From positions 1-64,000 of the forward strand of contig NZ_LMOV01000003.1 in the NCBI RefSeq assembly GCF_001424265.1: 64,000 nucleotides of DNA, given 5' to 3'. Each line of letters opens with the position of its first letter. Position 1 is the first letter of the stretch. The notes under the pieces are model-generated. The model did not search any database. It saw nothing but the letters and a program-made list of their open reading frames with translations, and was not told the DNA's origin. The translations under genes and the position numbers were made by a program. This DNA is from Acidovorax sp. Leaf160. GTDB lineage: Bacteria; Pseudomonadota; Gammaproteobacteria; Burkholderiales; Burkholderiaceae_C. Below, piece after piece: positions 8,421-16,466 of this stretch.

Positions 8421-9305
8421 TCAGGCCGGCGGCAAAGCCCGGCCCGCCGGGCGCACGCTGATCTCGGCACTGGTCACCGACTGCATGCCGGCGGCGGTGA
8501 GCACCCGCAGCGCGCCGTCGTCGCCCACGCCGTGGGCCGTGCCGGCCTGCCCGTCGCTGAGGCGGACGGCGCGATCGCGCAGCACGTCGCGCGCGTCGAA
8601 GCGGGCCTGCACCGGCGCGAAGCCGAAGCCCTCGAACGACTGCAGCATGGCGACCAGCGGTGCGGCGATGCGGCCCAGCGCGGCGGGGGCGTCCAGGGAT
8701 GCATCCACCTCGCCCAGGAAGGCCGGTGGGGTGTTCATGCCGTCGCCGGAGCGCGGCAGCAGGTTGATGCCGATGCCGATGACCACGTAGCGCGCCGCGC
8801 CCGTCAGCGCCGCCGGGCCAGCGGCACCCTGCGGCGCAACGAAGCTGGCGGTTTCGACCAGGATGCCGCCCAGCTTGCGGTCGCCGTCCAGCCACAGGTC
8901 GTTGGGCCATTTCAGGCCGATGCGCGGCGTAGGGCCGCCGGGCGCGGGCAGGCCGGGCTGCAGGCTCTCGGCCACGCTCACGCCCACCGCCAGCGACAGG
9001 CCCGACCAGTCGCGCGGCGCGAGTGGCAGGCCGAGGGAGAAGGTGAGGGACGGCAGCGCGCCGGGGCCTTCGGATGCCGCGTCGGTCGCCTGGCTCTGCC
9101 AGGGCCGCCCCAGCCGGCCGCGGCCGGCGGTCTGCGTTTCGGCGACCAGCAGCGTGGGCTCGGTGCGGCCCGCGCGGGCCCGGCGCATCAGCTCGGTGTT
9201 GGTGGAATCGATCTCCGGCAGGATCTCGACGGTGAAGCCGGGCAGCCGGGGCGCCACGGCCTCCCAGATGGCTTCGGCCTGCCAGCGCACGGGGGCGCGG
9301 GTCAC
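8421..9305 (-). CDS. birA: Biotin-[acetyl-CoA-carboxylase] ligase
   Basis: The product has 294 residues. The biotin/ATP loop GRGRLGRPWQS and the block LKWPNDLWLDGDRKLGGILVE identify biotin protein ligase, which forms biotinyl-AMP and biotinylates carboxylase carrier domains. The ligase core starts near residue 20 and there is no N-terminal winged-helix domain, so this is a class I enzyme without repressor function. The C-terminal SH3-like part is present (DRAVRLSDGQAGTAHGV). The GTG at 9305 is chosen because GTGA overlaps the stop of the SET gene by 4 bp, indicating coupled translation. Confidence 0.92.
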   Translation of the reverse strand: MTRAPVRWQAEAIWEAVAPRLPGFTVEILPEIDSTNTELMRRARAGRTEPTLLVAETQTAGRGRLGRPWQSQATDAASEGPGALPSLTFSLGLPLAPRDWSGLSLAVGVSVAESLQPGLPAPGGPTPRIGLKWPNDLWLDGDRKLGGILVETASFVAPQGAAGPAALTGAARYVVIGIGINLLPRSGDGMNTPPAFLGEVDASLDAPAALGRIAAPLVAMLQSFEGFGFAPVQARFDARDVLRDRAVRLSDGQAGTAHGVGDDGALRVLTAAGMQSVTSAEISVRPAGRALPPA

Positions 9306-9889
9306 CGGCGGGAGCCCCGGCGCCGGGACTGCGGCGCGGTGGTTTCGGTGGCCGGCGCGGTGGCTGCGGCCTGGGGCCGCTGCGGCAACCCGGGCGGCGC
9401 CCAGCCGCGCTTGGGGGCCAGCAGCGTGCCGCGGCACGTGGCGGCGCCGCACCAGCAGGGGTATTCGGCCTTGAGCTTCGGGGTATAGCGCTCTTCCACG
9501 ATCAGGCCGTAGTCGTAGCTCAGCTCTTCGCCTGCGGCGATGTTGCGCAGCGCAGTGATGAAGATGCGGCCGCCCCGCTCGTCGGCGAAGCAGTTGGGCG
9601 CGCAGCTGTGGTTGATCCAGCGCGAGGAGTTGCCGCCGTAGTTGGCGTCGATCACGCGGTCTTCGTCGACGTGGAAGTAGAAGGTATGGTTGGGCTGCGC
9701 CGGGTCGTGCGGGTGCCGGTCCTGCGCTTCCTGCCAGCTGATGACCTCGCCCACGTATTCGACCAGCACCTCGCCCTCTGCGATGTCCTGCACGGCGAAC
9801 ACGCCCTTGCCATGCACGCCCGAGCGCCGGGTCTGGATGCGCCGGCCCGAGGCGACGGGGGCGGCGACGGGTGGGGCGATGCGGGGCAT
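9302..9889 (-). CDS. SET-domain protein lysine methyltransferase-like
   Basis: The product has 195 residues. The SET signature is complete: HGKGVFAVQDIAEGE, YVGEVIS, the catalytic block RWINHSCAPNC, and GEELSYDYG. It is followed by a post-SET zinc motif CWCGAATCRGT. A Pro/Ala/Arg-rich tail of about 35 residues ends the protein. SET enzymes transfer methyl from SAM to protein lysines; bacterial targets are mostly unknown. The gene is translationally coupled to birA (4-bp overlap) and divergent from topB across 96 bp. A role on DNA-binding or ribosomal proteins would be guesswork. Confidence 0.85.
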   Translation of the reverse strand: MPRIAPPVAAPVASGRRIQTRRSGVHGKGVFAVQDIAEGEVLVEYVGEVISWQEAQDRHPHDPAQPNHTFYFHVDEDRVIDANYGGNSSRWINHSCAPNCFADERGGRIFITALRNIAAGEELSYDYGLIVEERYTPKLKAEYPCWCGAATCRGTLLAPKRGWAPPGLPQRPQAAATAPATETTAPQSRRRGSRR

Positions 9890-9914
9890 GGCAAAACTCT
9901 GTTAATTTGAATAG

Positions 9915-9941
9915 GCACACATGCGTGCGCGTGCGCGCATG
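9915..9941. promoter_or_regulatory. 27-bp alternating purine-pyrimidine tract in the SET/topB divergent promoter region
   Basis: Every step from 9915 to 9941 alternates purine and pyrimidine, mostly CG and CA/TG steps. Such tracts flip readily to Z-DNA under negative supercoiling. The tract lies in the only spacer between the divergent SET and topB genes, 45 bp before the topB start. Confidence 0.6.
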
Positions 9942-9985
9942 AAGAAGCGGATTGTAGAAGCGCCTGAAATGGCGAGACCCACAAA

Positions 9986-12931
9986 ATGACCAAGACACTG
10001 GTAATTGCAGAAAAACCCTCGGTGGCGCAGGACATCGTGCGTGCGCTCACGCCCATCGCCGGCAAGTTCGACAAGCACGAAGACCATTTCGAGAACGACC
10101 GCTACCTGGTCAGCAGCGCCGTGGGCCACCTGGTGGAGATCCAGGCGCCCGAGGAGTTCGACGTCAAGCGCGGCAAGTGGAGCTTCGCCCACCTGCCGGT
10201 GATCCCGCCGCACTTCGACTTGAAGCCCGTGGACAAGACCAAGAGCCGCCTGAACGCGGTGGTCAAGCTGGCCAAGCGCAAGGACGTGACCGAACTGGTG
10301 AACGCCTGCGACGCGGGCCGCGAGGGCGAGCTGATCTTCCGGCTGATCGAGCAGTACGCCGGCGGCGCCAAGGGCGGTCTGGGCAAGCCGGTCAAGCGCC
10401 TCTGGCTGCAGTCGATGACGCCGCAGGCCATCCGCGACGGGTTCGAGAACCTGCGCAGCGACCAGCAGATGCAGGGCCTGGCCAACGCCGCGCGCAGCCG
10501 CTCCGAGGCCGACTGGCTGGTGGGCATCAACGGCACGCGGGCGATGACGGCGTTCAATTCGCAAGGCGGCGGCTTCTTCCTGACGACCGTGGGCCGGGTG
10601 CAGACGCCCACGCTGTCGCTGGTGGTGGAGCGCGAGGAAAAGATCCGCAAGTTCATCAGCCGCGACTACTGGGAGATCCACGCCGGCTTCCATGCCGAGG
10701 CGGGCGAATACCTGGGCAAGTGGTTCGACCCGAAGTGGAAGAAGAACAGCGAAGACCCCGAGGCGCGCGCCGACCGGCTCTGGAACATCCACGACGCCCA
10801 GGCCATCGCCGAGGCCGTGCGCGGCAAGGCGGCCACCGTCACCGAGGAAAGCAAGCCCACCAGCCAGGCATCGCCCCTGCTGTTCGACCTGACCAGCCTG
10901 CAGCGCGAAGCCAACGGCAAGTTCGGCTTCTCGGCCAAGACCACGCTGGCGCTGGCGCAGAGCCTCTATGAACGCCACAAGGCGCTGACCTACCCGCGTA
11001 CCGACTCGCGCGCGCTGCCGGAAGACTACCTGCCGGTCGCGAGGGACACCTTCGGCATGCTGGCCACCAGCGGCATGCGCCACCTGGCGCCCTTTGCGCA
11101 GCAGGCGCTGGACGGCAGCTACGTGCGCCCATCCAAGCGCATCTTCGACAACGCCAAGGTCAGCGATCACTTCGCCATCATCCCGACCACGCAGGCGCCC
11201 AGCGGCCTGTCGGAAGCCGAACAGAAGCTGTATGACCTGGTGGTGCGCCGCTTCATGGCGGTGTTCTTCCCCAGCGCCGAGCATCTGGTCACCACCCGCG
11301 TCAGCCAGGTGGTGGGCCACAGCTTCAAGACCGAGGGCAAGGTGCTGGTCAAGCCCGGCTGGCTGGCCATCTACGGCAAGGAAGCGGCCGGCGAGGTCGA
11401 GGACGGCAAGGCCGGCGACAAGGGCCAGCCGCTGGTGGCCGTGCAGCCCGGCGAGATGGTGCGCACCGAATTCGCCGAAGCCAAGGGCCTGAAGACCAAG
11501 CCGCCCGCACGCTATTCCGAAGCCACGCTGCTGGGCGCCATGGAAAGCGCCGGCAAGCAGATCGACGATGAGGAGCTGCGCTCGGCCATGCAGGAAAAGG
11601 GCCTGGGCACGCCAGCCACGCGCGCGGCCATCATCGAAGGCCTGCTGACCGAAAAATACATGCTGCGCGAAGGCCGCGAGCTGATCCCCACCGCCAAGGC
11701 CTTCCAGCTGATGACGCTGCTGCGTGGCCTGGAGGTCGACGAGCTCTGCCGCGCCGACCTGACCGGCGAATGGGAATACAAGCTGTCGCAGATGGAAAAG
11801 GGCCAGCTCAGCCGCGAGGCCTTCATGCAGCAGATCGCCGGCATGACCGAGCGCATGGTGAAGAAGGCCAAGGAATACGACCGCGACACCATTCCCGGCG
11901 ACTACGCCACCCTCTCGGCCCCCTGCCCCAACTGCGGCGGCGTGGTGAAGGAGAACTACCGCCGCTACGCCTGCGTCGGCAAATCGGGCGACGGCAGCGA
12001 TGCCTGCGGCTTCTCGTTCGGCAAGTCGCCTGCGGGTCGCACGTTCGAGACCGCCGAGGCCGACCAGCTGCTGCGCGACCGCCGCATCGGCCCGCTGGAG
12101 GGCTTCCGTTCCAAGGCGGGCTGGCCGTTCACGGCGGAAGTCGCCATCGTGCGGGACGAAGAGGCCGGCAATTTCAAGCTCGAATTCGACTTCGGCGACG
12201 ACCGCGCTGCCGAGGAATCGGGCGAGCTGGTGGACTTCGGCGAGCAGGTCAGCCTGGGCCACTGCCCCATCTGCGGCGCGCCGGTGTTCGAGCACGGCGC
12301 CAACTACGTCTGCAGCAAGTCGGTGCCCACGGCCGCGCAGCCGACGCCCAGCTGCACTTTCAAGAGCGGCAAGGTCATCCTGCAGCAGCCGGTGGAGCGC
12401 TCGCAGATGAGCAAGCTGCTGGACACCGGCAAGACCGACCTGCTGGACAAGTTCGTCAGCATGCGCACCCGCCGCGCCTTCAAGGCGCACCTGGCCTGGG
12501 ACGCGGAGGCGGGCAAGGTGAACTTCGAGTTCGCGCCCAGCAAGTTCCCGCCGCGCCCGGGCGCTGCTGCAAAAACCGCAGCAGCCAAGGCAGGAAAGAC
12601 AAGTGCCGCCGCCAAGAAGACGGCCAAGCCTGCCGCCGCCAAGAAGGCCCCCGCCACCAAGACCGCCGCGGCCAAGGCTCCCCGCAAGGCGGCGGCCGGC
12701 AAGGCGCCCAGCGCGGCGCTGGCCGCCGTGATCGGCGCGGAGCCGGTCGCCCGGCCCGAGGCCGTCAAGAAGATGTGGGAATACATCAAGGCCCACAATC
12801 TGCAGGACCCCAAGGACAAGCGCACCATCGTCGCCGACGACAAGCTGCGCGCCGTGTTCGGCAAGGAGTCGGCCGGCATGTTCGAGCTGGCGGGCATCCT
12901 GGGCAAACACCTGCAAGGAGATGGCGAATGA
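9986..12931 (+). CDS. topB: DNA topoisomerase III with C-terminal SWIB domain
   Basis: The product has 981 residues, against about 650 for E. coli TopB. The Toprim domain has NACDAGREGE at residues 106-115. The DNA-cleaving tyrosine is Tyr336 in ALTYPRTDSRALP. Two zinc-ribbon-like regions follow (CPNCGG and CPICGA). After a Lys/Ala-rich linker typical of DNA-binding tails, a SWIB/MDM2-type domain ends the protein (RPEAVKKMWEYIKAHNLQD ... MFELAGILGKHL). The enzyme relaxes and decatenates DNA through single-strand passage. No strong Shine-Dalgarno sequence is seen. The next small gene overlaps its stop by 4 bp. Confidence 0.95.
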   Translation: MTKTLVIAEKPSVAQDIVRALTPIAGKFDKHEDHFENDRYLVSSAVGHLVEIQAPEEFDVKRGKWSFAHLPVIPPHFDLKPVDKTKSRLNAVVKLAKRKDVTELVNACDAGREGELIFRLIEQYAGGAKGGLGKPVKRLWLQSMTPQAIRDGFENLRSDQQMQGLANAARSRSEADWLVGINGTRAMTAFNSQGGGFFLTTVGRVQTPTLSLVVEREEKIRKFISRDYWEIHAGFHAEAGEYLGKWFDPKWKKNSEDPEARADRLWNIHDAQAIAEAVRGKAATVTEESKPTSQASPLLFDLTSLQREANGKFGFSAKTTLALAQSLYERHKALTYPRTDSRALPEDYLPVARDTFGMLATSGMRHLAPFAQQALDGSYVRPSKRIFDNAKVSDHFAIIPTTQAPSGLSEAEQKLYDLVVRRFMAVFFPSAEHLVTTRVSQVVGHSFKTEGKVLVKPGWLAIYGKEAAGEVEDGKAGDKGQPLVAVQPGEMVRTEFAEAKGLKTKPPARYSEATLLGAMESAGKQIDDEELRSAMQEKGLGTPATRAAIIEGLLTEKYMLREGRELIPTAKAFQLMTLLRGLEVDELCRADLTGEWEYKLSQMEKGQLSREAFMQQIAGMTERMVKKAKEYDRDTIPGDYATLSAPCPNCGGVVKENYRRYACVGKSGDGSDACGFSFGKSPAGRTFETAEADQLLRDRRIGPLEGFRSKAGWPFTAEVAIVRDEEAGNFKLEFDFGDDRAAEESGELVDFGEQVSLGHCPICGAPVFEHGANYVCSKSVPTAAQPTPSCTFKSGKVILQQPVERSQMSKLLDTGKTDLLDKFVSMRTRRAFKAHLAWDAEAGKVNFEFAPSKFPPRPGAAAKTAAAKAGKTSAAAKKTAKPAAAKKAPATKTAAAKAPRKAAAGKAPSAALAAVIGAEPVARPEAVKKMWEYIKAHNLQDPKDKRTIVADDKLRAVFGKESAGMFELAGILGKHLQGDGE

Positions 12932-13167
12932 CGGTCGTGACCTCTTCGGCGCAGGCGCCACGGCGCCCACGCTTTGCCTTCTCCGTGGCAGGCGGTAGGG
13001 TGGCCCTTCTGGCCTGTGCCCTCGCCATGCTCGGCGGCTGCGGCACTTTGGCGCCGCGCCCTGCCAGTGATCCGGCCACGGGCACGGGCGCCCAGTCGGG
13101 CGCGAGCGGGGTCACGGTCTTCGGGACGATCGACATGGGCGCGGGAGCGGTGCGGTCGTCGCGCTGA
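12928..13167 (+). CDS. Small lipoprotein, function unknown
   Basis: The product has 79 residues. A basic, hydrophobic leader ends in the lipobox LGGC (Cys near residue 38), followed by GTLAPRPASDPATG, so the mature lipoprotein is only about 42 residues. The ATG at 12928 overlaps the topB stop as ATGA and has AAGGAG upstream, so translation is coupled to topB. Nothing else in it is recognisable. Because it is short, lacks homology clues and has a long N-region before the hydrophobic part, it is held with moderate confidence. Confidence 0.6.
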   Translation: MTVVTSSAQAPRRPRFAFSVAGGRVALLACALAMLGGCGTLAPRPASDPATGTGAQSGASGVTVFGTIDMGAGAVRSSR

Positions 13168-13357
13168 CCGCCCACCGTCGCGCCACCCGTACGTGAGCCG
13201 GCTGCGCCGGACTCGCGGCCGCGGCGGTGGCGGGCCCGGCGCTGGCATCGCCGCCCGCACTGCGGAAAGTCTCCATCTCGCGCCGCTGCGTCGCCCAAGT
13301 GTCATGTCCGCGCCACGACCCACTTCTAGAGTCGTCCGTCTTTCTACAGGAATGACG

Positions 13358-14350
13358 ATGCTCATGAAAACCACCCTGATGGCCGCTGCGCTGTGCCTCT
13401 CCACCCTGGGCCTGGCCGCATGCGGCGGCAGCGACAACGCCGACGATGACGCGCGGCCCCAGGTGATCGCCCACCGCGGCGCCAGCGGCTACCTGCCCGA
13501 GCACACGCTGGGCGGCTATGAGCTGGCCATTCGCATGGGCGCGGACTTCATCGAGCCGGACCTGCAGATCACCCGGGACGGCGCGCTCATCGCCATGCAC
13601 GACGACACGCTGAACCGCACCACCAACGTCGCTTCGCTGTTCGCACAGCGCAACGGCGGCTACAAGGTGGCGGATTTCACGCTCGCCGAAGTCAAGACGC
13701 TTACCGTGGTGCCCACCGGCACCGGCAAGACCAGCTACCCCGGCTTCACCCCCAGCGCGCCCAACCCCTACGGCGTGCCCACCTTCCAGGAGGTGGTGAG
13801 CTTCGCTCGCCAGCAGACCGGCACGGCCGGCCGTACGGTGGGCCTGTACCCCGAGGCCAAGCAGGCCGACCCGGCCATGGAAGACGGCATTCTGAAAACG
13901 CTGGGCGACAACGGCTTCGACGCCCGCAGCAAGCTCTTCATCCAGTCGTTCAGCGACGCCACGCTGCGCAGCCTGCGCGCCAAGCAGGTCGCCCAGAACA
14001 ACAAGATGCCGCTGATCCTGCTGGGCGTGGCCGTGACGGCACCGGACGGCTCCCCGCGCGTGGGCATCGTTTCGGGCAGCACCGTGCGCACCCTGACGCT
14101 GGCCGAGGTGGCCGGATTCACCGAGGGCATCGGCCTTCTCATCAACAACACCACCTATCCGATCAGCAAGGGCTACATCGACCAGGCCCACGCCGCCGGC
14201 CTGAAGGTGCACGGCTGGACCTTCGCCCAGGCCGATGCGGCGAAGGCCGCGACCGAGTTCCGCAGCTATCTGGAGATGGGCATGGACGGCATGTTCGCCA
14301 ACTACCCCGATCTGGCGGTGACGGCGCGGGATGCGTTTGTGAAGCGGTGA
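13358..14350 (+). CDS. glpQ: Glycerophosphodiester phosphodiesterase, lipoprotein-type
   Basis: The product has about 330 residues. A signal peptide ends in the lipobox LGLAACGG, so the protein is probably lipid-anchored. VIAHRGASGYLPEHTLGGYE and FIEPDLQITRDGALIAMHDD are the catalytic His-Arg and metal-ligand Glu/Asp/His blocks of the GlpQ family. It hydrolyses glycerophosphodiesters to glycerol 3-phosphate and an alcohol in the periplasm. The start at 13358 is preferred because AGGA lies six bases upstream; the ATG codons at 13352 and 13364 have poorer spacing. It is preceded by a 190-bp gap and ends facing fic, so it is likely monocistronic. Confidence 0.9.
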   Translation: MLMKTTLMAAALCLSTLGLAACGGSDNADDDARPQVIAHRGASGYLPEHTLGGYELAIRMGADFIEPDLQITRDGALIAMHDDTLNRTTNVASLFAQRNGGYKVADFTLAEVKTLTVVPTGTGKTSYPGFTPSAPNPYGVPTFQEVVSFARQQTGTAGRTVGLYPEAKQADPAMEDGILKTLGDNGFDARSKLFIQSFSDATLRSLRAKQVAQNNKMPLILLGVAVTAPDGSPRVGIVSGSTVRTLTLAEVAGFTEGIGLLINNTTYPISKGYIDQAHAAGLKVHGWTFAQADAAKAATEFRSYLEMGMDGMFANYPDLAVTARDAFVKR

Positions 14351-14400
14351 GCGGGCGGGCGCCCACAGGCGGCCGGCGCTTTCCGTTTGGCCTTCTCAGG

Positions 14401-15597
14401 TCATCGTGAATTGGCCGGGTCCGCCTCCGCCTCAGGCCACAGCTGCGGAAACATGAACCGCAGTGCGTGCTGCGGCAGGCCAAAGCGCACCCTCCCCTGC
14501 GGCGAGTCGGACTTGAGCAGGCCGCGTTTGACCAATGCACCTAGTACATCAGTTGCGCTGCGCTCACTCATGCCGAGCATGGCTTTGAATTCGCCGCGCG
14601 GCATTTCTTCGCCGCTCAGGAACAGGTAGTGCAAACCGCGCAGGGCTTCCTGACGGACGCCTTGTTTGAGCACATTGGCTTCGTACGCCAAGCAGGCCTC
14701 GATCCGGTTTTTGATGGCGCCGAAGTCCAGCAGGCCAGCCATGAAGCGGACCTGATCCAGGCAGATGTCCAGCACGTAGTGGGCCCACGCGATCAAGGCC
14801 TGCTCACTCAGATTGCCACGCCCGTCCAGGTCACCCCGGCGCGGGCTGTCGGCATCTGCCAGCAGCGCGTAGTAACGCTCGGTACTGCGGGCGAAGCCGC
14901 GCAGAGGCGACCAGAGTCCGCCGGTGTAGCCCATCGCCGTCAGCCAGGTGTGGGTGTGCAGCCGCATGACGCGGCCATTGCCATCCACGAAAGGGTGCAC
15001 CCAGCCCAGTCGCTGGTGCGCGCAGGCCAGGGCCACCAAAGCCGCCTCGCCCCGGCGCACGCCGCCATAGAACGCCGCCCAGCGTTGCAGAAACAATGGC
15101 ACAGAGGCATGCGTCGGAGCCACATGCTGGCCGACGCGCACTTCGCGCTCGCGGAGCGCACCGGCGACGATGGGCTCGCGCTCGGACGTGAGCAGATCGG
15201 TGGCGGGCAGGCGGGAAAACAAAGCATCGTGAATGTCCTGCACCGCCTCTGGCGTGTACAGCCGGGCAGCGCCCTCGGTTCCGGCGTAACGCTGCTCCAG
15301 CACCTGTTCAGCCTCGATATGCGCAATGGCCAGACGCTGCTTGGCAGCCAGCACGGAATCTTTGGAGAAGTCTTGCTGAAGGGCCTGCTCGATTTCGTGC
15401 GGTCGCGTGTGCTGCCCCTCGATGCGGTTGGTGTAGTACGAATTCATGCTGCGCAGCAGGCTGCGCAATTCCGGGGGCACACGCACGCCTGCCAGACCGG
15501 TGGCCAGCCGCGATAAGTCATGCGCCTTGGCAAGCAGGTCCTCCATCCGGACGTCGCTCGGAAGGAGTGGCTCGAACTGGTGAATGTCGGCATACAT
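14401..15597 (-). CDS. Fic-domain protein (AMPylase-type) with N-terminal inhibitory motif
   Basis: The product has 398 residues. The active-site loop HPFVDGNGR is at residues 201-209 and keeps the catalytic His and all phosphate-contacting residues. The N-terminal segment contains TNRIEG at residues 56-61, the (S/T)xxxE(G/N) inhibitory motif, so this is a self-inhibited class II Fic enzyme. The C-terminal region (SERSATDVLGALVKRGLLK) looks like a winged helix. Fic enzymes transfer AMP or other groups to target proteins. G+C content appears lower than in neighbours, and the upstream region is AT-rich with repeated TGCCAA boxes. No separate antitoxin gene adjoins it. Confidence 0.9.
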   Translation of the reverse strand: MYADIHQFEPLLPSDVRMEDLLAKAHDLSRLATGLAGVRVPPELRSLLRSMNSYYTNRIEGQHTRPHEIEQALQQDFSKDSVLAAKQRLAIAHIEAEQVLEQRYAGTEGAARLYTPEAVQDIHDALFSRLPATDLLTSEREPIVAGALREREVRVGQHVAPTHASVPLFLQRWAAFYGGVRRGEAALVALACAHQRLGWVHPFVDGNGRVMRLHTHTWLTAMGYTGGLWSPLRGFARSTERYYALLADADSPRRGDLDGRGNLSEQALIAWAHYVLDICLDQVRFMAGLLDFGAIKNRIEACLAYEANVLKQGVRQEALRGLHYLFLSGEEMPRGEFKAMLGMSERSATDVLGALVKRGLLKSDSPQGRVRFGLPQHALRFMFPQLWPEAEADPANSR

Positions 15598-15673
15598 CCT
15601 GCTATTTTGCCAAGATTCAATAGCCTATAACCAATTGAAATAAAAAGACTTTTCCTAAAATTTTGAAATTAAG

Positions 15674-15709
15674 TGCCAAGTTAATTGCCAAATTAGTTGC
15701 CAAGTGGAA
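15674..15709. promoter_or_regulatory. Three 12-bp direct repeats (TGCCAA boxes) upstream of fic
   Basis: TGCCAA begins at 15674, 15686 and 15698, exactly 12 bp apart, with AT-rich spacers. A fourth TTGCCAA lies at 15607-15613, just before the fic start. Regular same-orientation spacing suggests cooperative binding of a regulator, possibly the Fic protein's own winged-helix domain. This is inference. Confidence 0.5.
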
Positions 15710-15748
15710 CGCCGAGCGGACTGCGATATGAAACGACGGCCCGATGGG

Positions 15749-15801
15749 TCAGACCACCAGCCGCGAATGCCCCACGCCCCCGCCCTTGACCACCCGCACC
15801 C
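15749..15801 (-). repeat. Duplicate of the sbcC 3' end (about 50 bp)
   Basis: On the minus strand these bases encode [15 protein letters not shown] and a stop, the same C-terminus as the intact sbcC at 18174-18225. The two copies are in the same orientation with only a few base differences. The segment is fused directly to an IS5 transposase relic, so no complete second sbcC exists. Together the two copies bracket the relic and yjjJ. Confidence 0.8.
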
Positions 15802-16340
15802 GCGCCGATGTGCGCCTTCGTCCCGAAGTCCCACTCGTTGCCTTTCTTGCTTTGGTGCATTTCCGGGGCGCGTGCCTTGCACTCGCTCTTGGTGAAGGTG
15901 GGCGCTGCGATGAGTGGGATCCACCACGGTGCCAGCCTTCAGCTGCAACCCCTTGGCTTGCAAGAGCGCATCGAACGTTGCCAGGATCTCATCGGCCAGC
16001 TGATGGCGCTCCAGCAGGTGTCGGAAGCGCAGGATGCTCGACTCGCCGGGGATCTGATCGTTTCAGTGGGACGGATCCGCGATGTCCCGGAAGACCGGCA
16101 CATCGTGCAGCGCTTCTTCTATCGCCGGGACGCTGCGCTTGAACCATGGCTGCATGAAGTGGATGCTCGGCAGCGTGTGTACGGCAAAGGGCTGCTGGCC
16201 CTGCGCCCGCTCTCGGGGGCGTAGGGTTTTATCAGCGCCACCAGTTCAGCCCAGGGAACGACCAGTTCCATGGTGTCCAGGAATTCGCGCTTGCGGGTGC
16301 GCTTGACGGGGTTGCTCAGGCCCAGGCTGCTTTGCTTCAT
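15802..16340 (-). pseudogene. Degraded IS5-family transposase
   Basis: The relic starts at the ATG at 16340 with KQSSLGLSNPVKRTRKREF and continues MELVVPWAELVALIKPYAP, typical of IS5 transposases. After a frame change it shows IHFMQPWFK and EEALHDVPVFRD, then a stop, then ILRFRHLLERHQLADEIL and [13 protein letters not shown] in the expected order. After another frame disruption the sequence breaks off into the duplicated sbcC tail. The C-terminal half with the last catalytic residues is missing. It cannot make an active transposase. Confidence 0.85.
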
Positions 16341-16418
16341 GGCTGTACTGTCTCGGCTTGCCTGTGCAACACACCGCAACACGTCTCAAACGCGGGTGCT
16401 GCCATCCATTTCGCTGCG

Positions 16419-16466
16419 TTTTGATGGCTGCTTGCGCTTACGGTATCAAGGCTAGCGGCTGATATG
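16419..16466. repeat. Degenerate intergenic palindromic repeat at the yjjJ 3' end
   Basis: Read on the minus strand it contains ATCAGCC, CTAGC, AAGCGCAAGCAGCCATCAA in order, the same pattern as the elements at 23054 and 61991. The last codons of yjjJ (HISR and stop) lie within it. Confidence 0.5.

Noticed and set aside
9902-12970. Long open frame of about 1000 codons on the strand opposite topB
   Set aside because: It is antisense to a clear topoisomerase and is rich in Leu/Gly/His/Arg with no domain pattern. High G+C with a third-position bias keeps the opposite frame open.
15808-16224. Plus-strand open frame of 138 codons in the region between fic and yjjJ
   Set aside because: It is antisense to the IS5 transposase relic, whose protein blocks are clearly recognisable on the minus strand.
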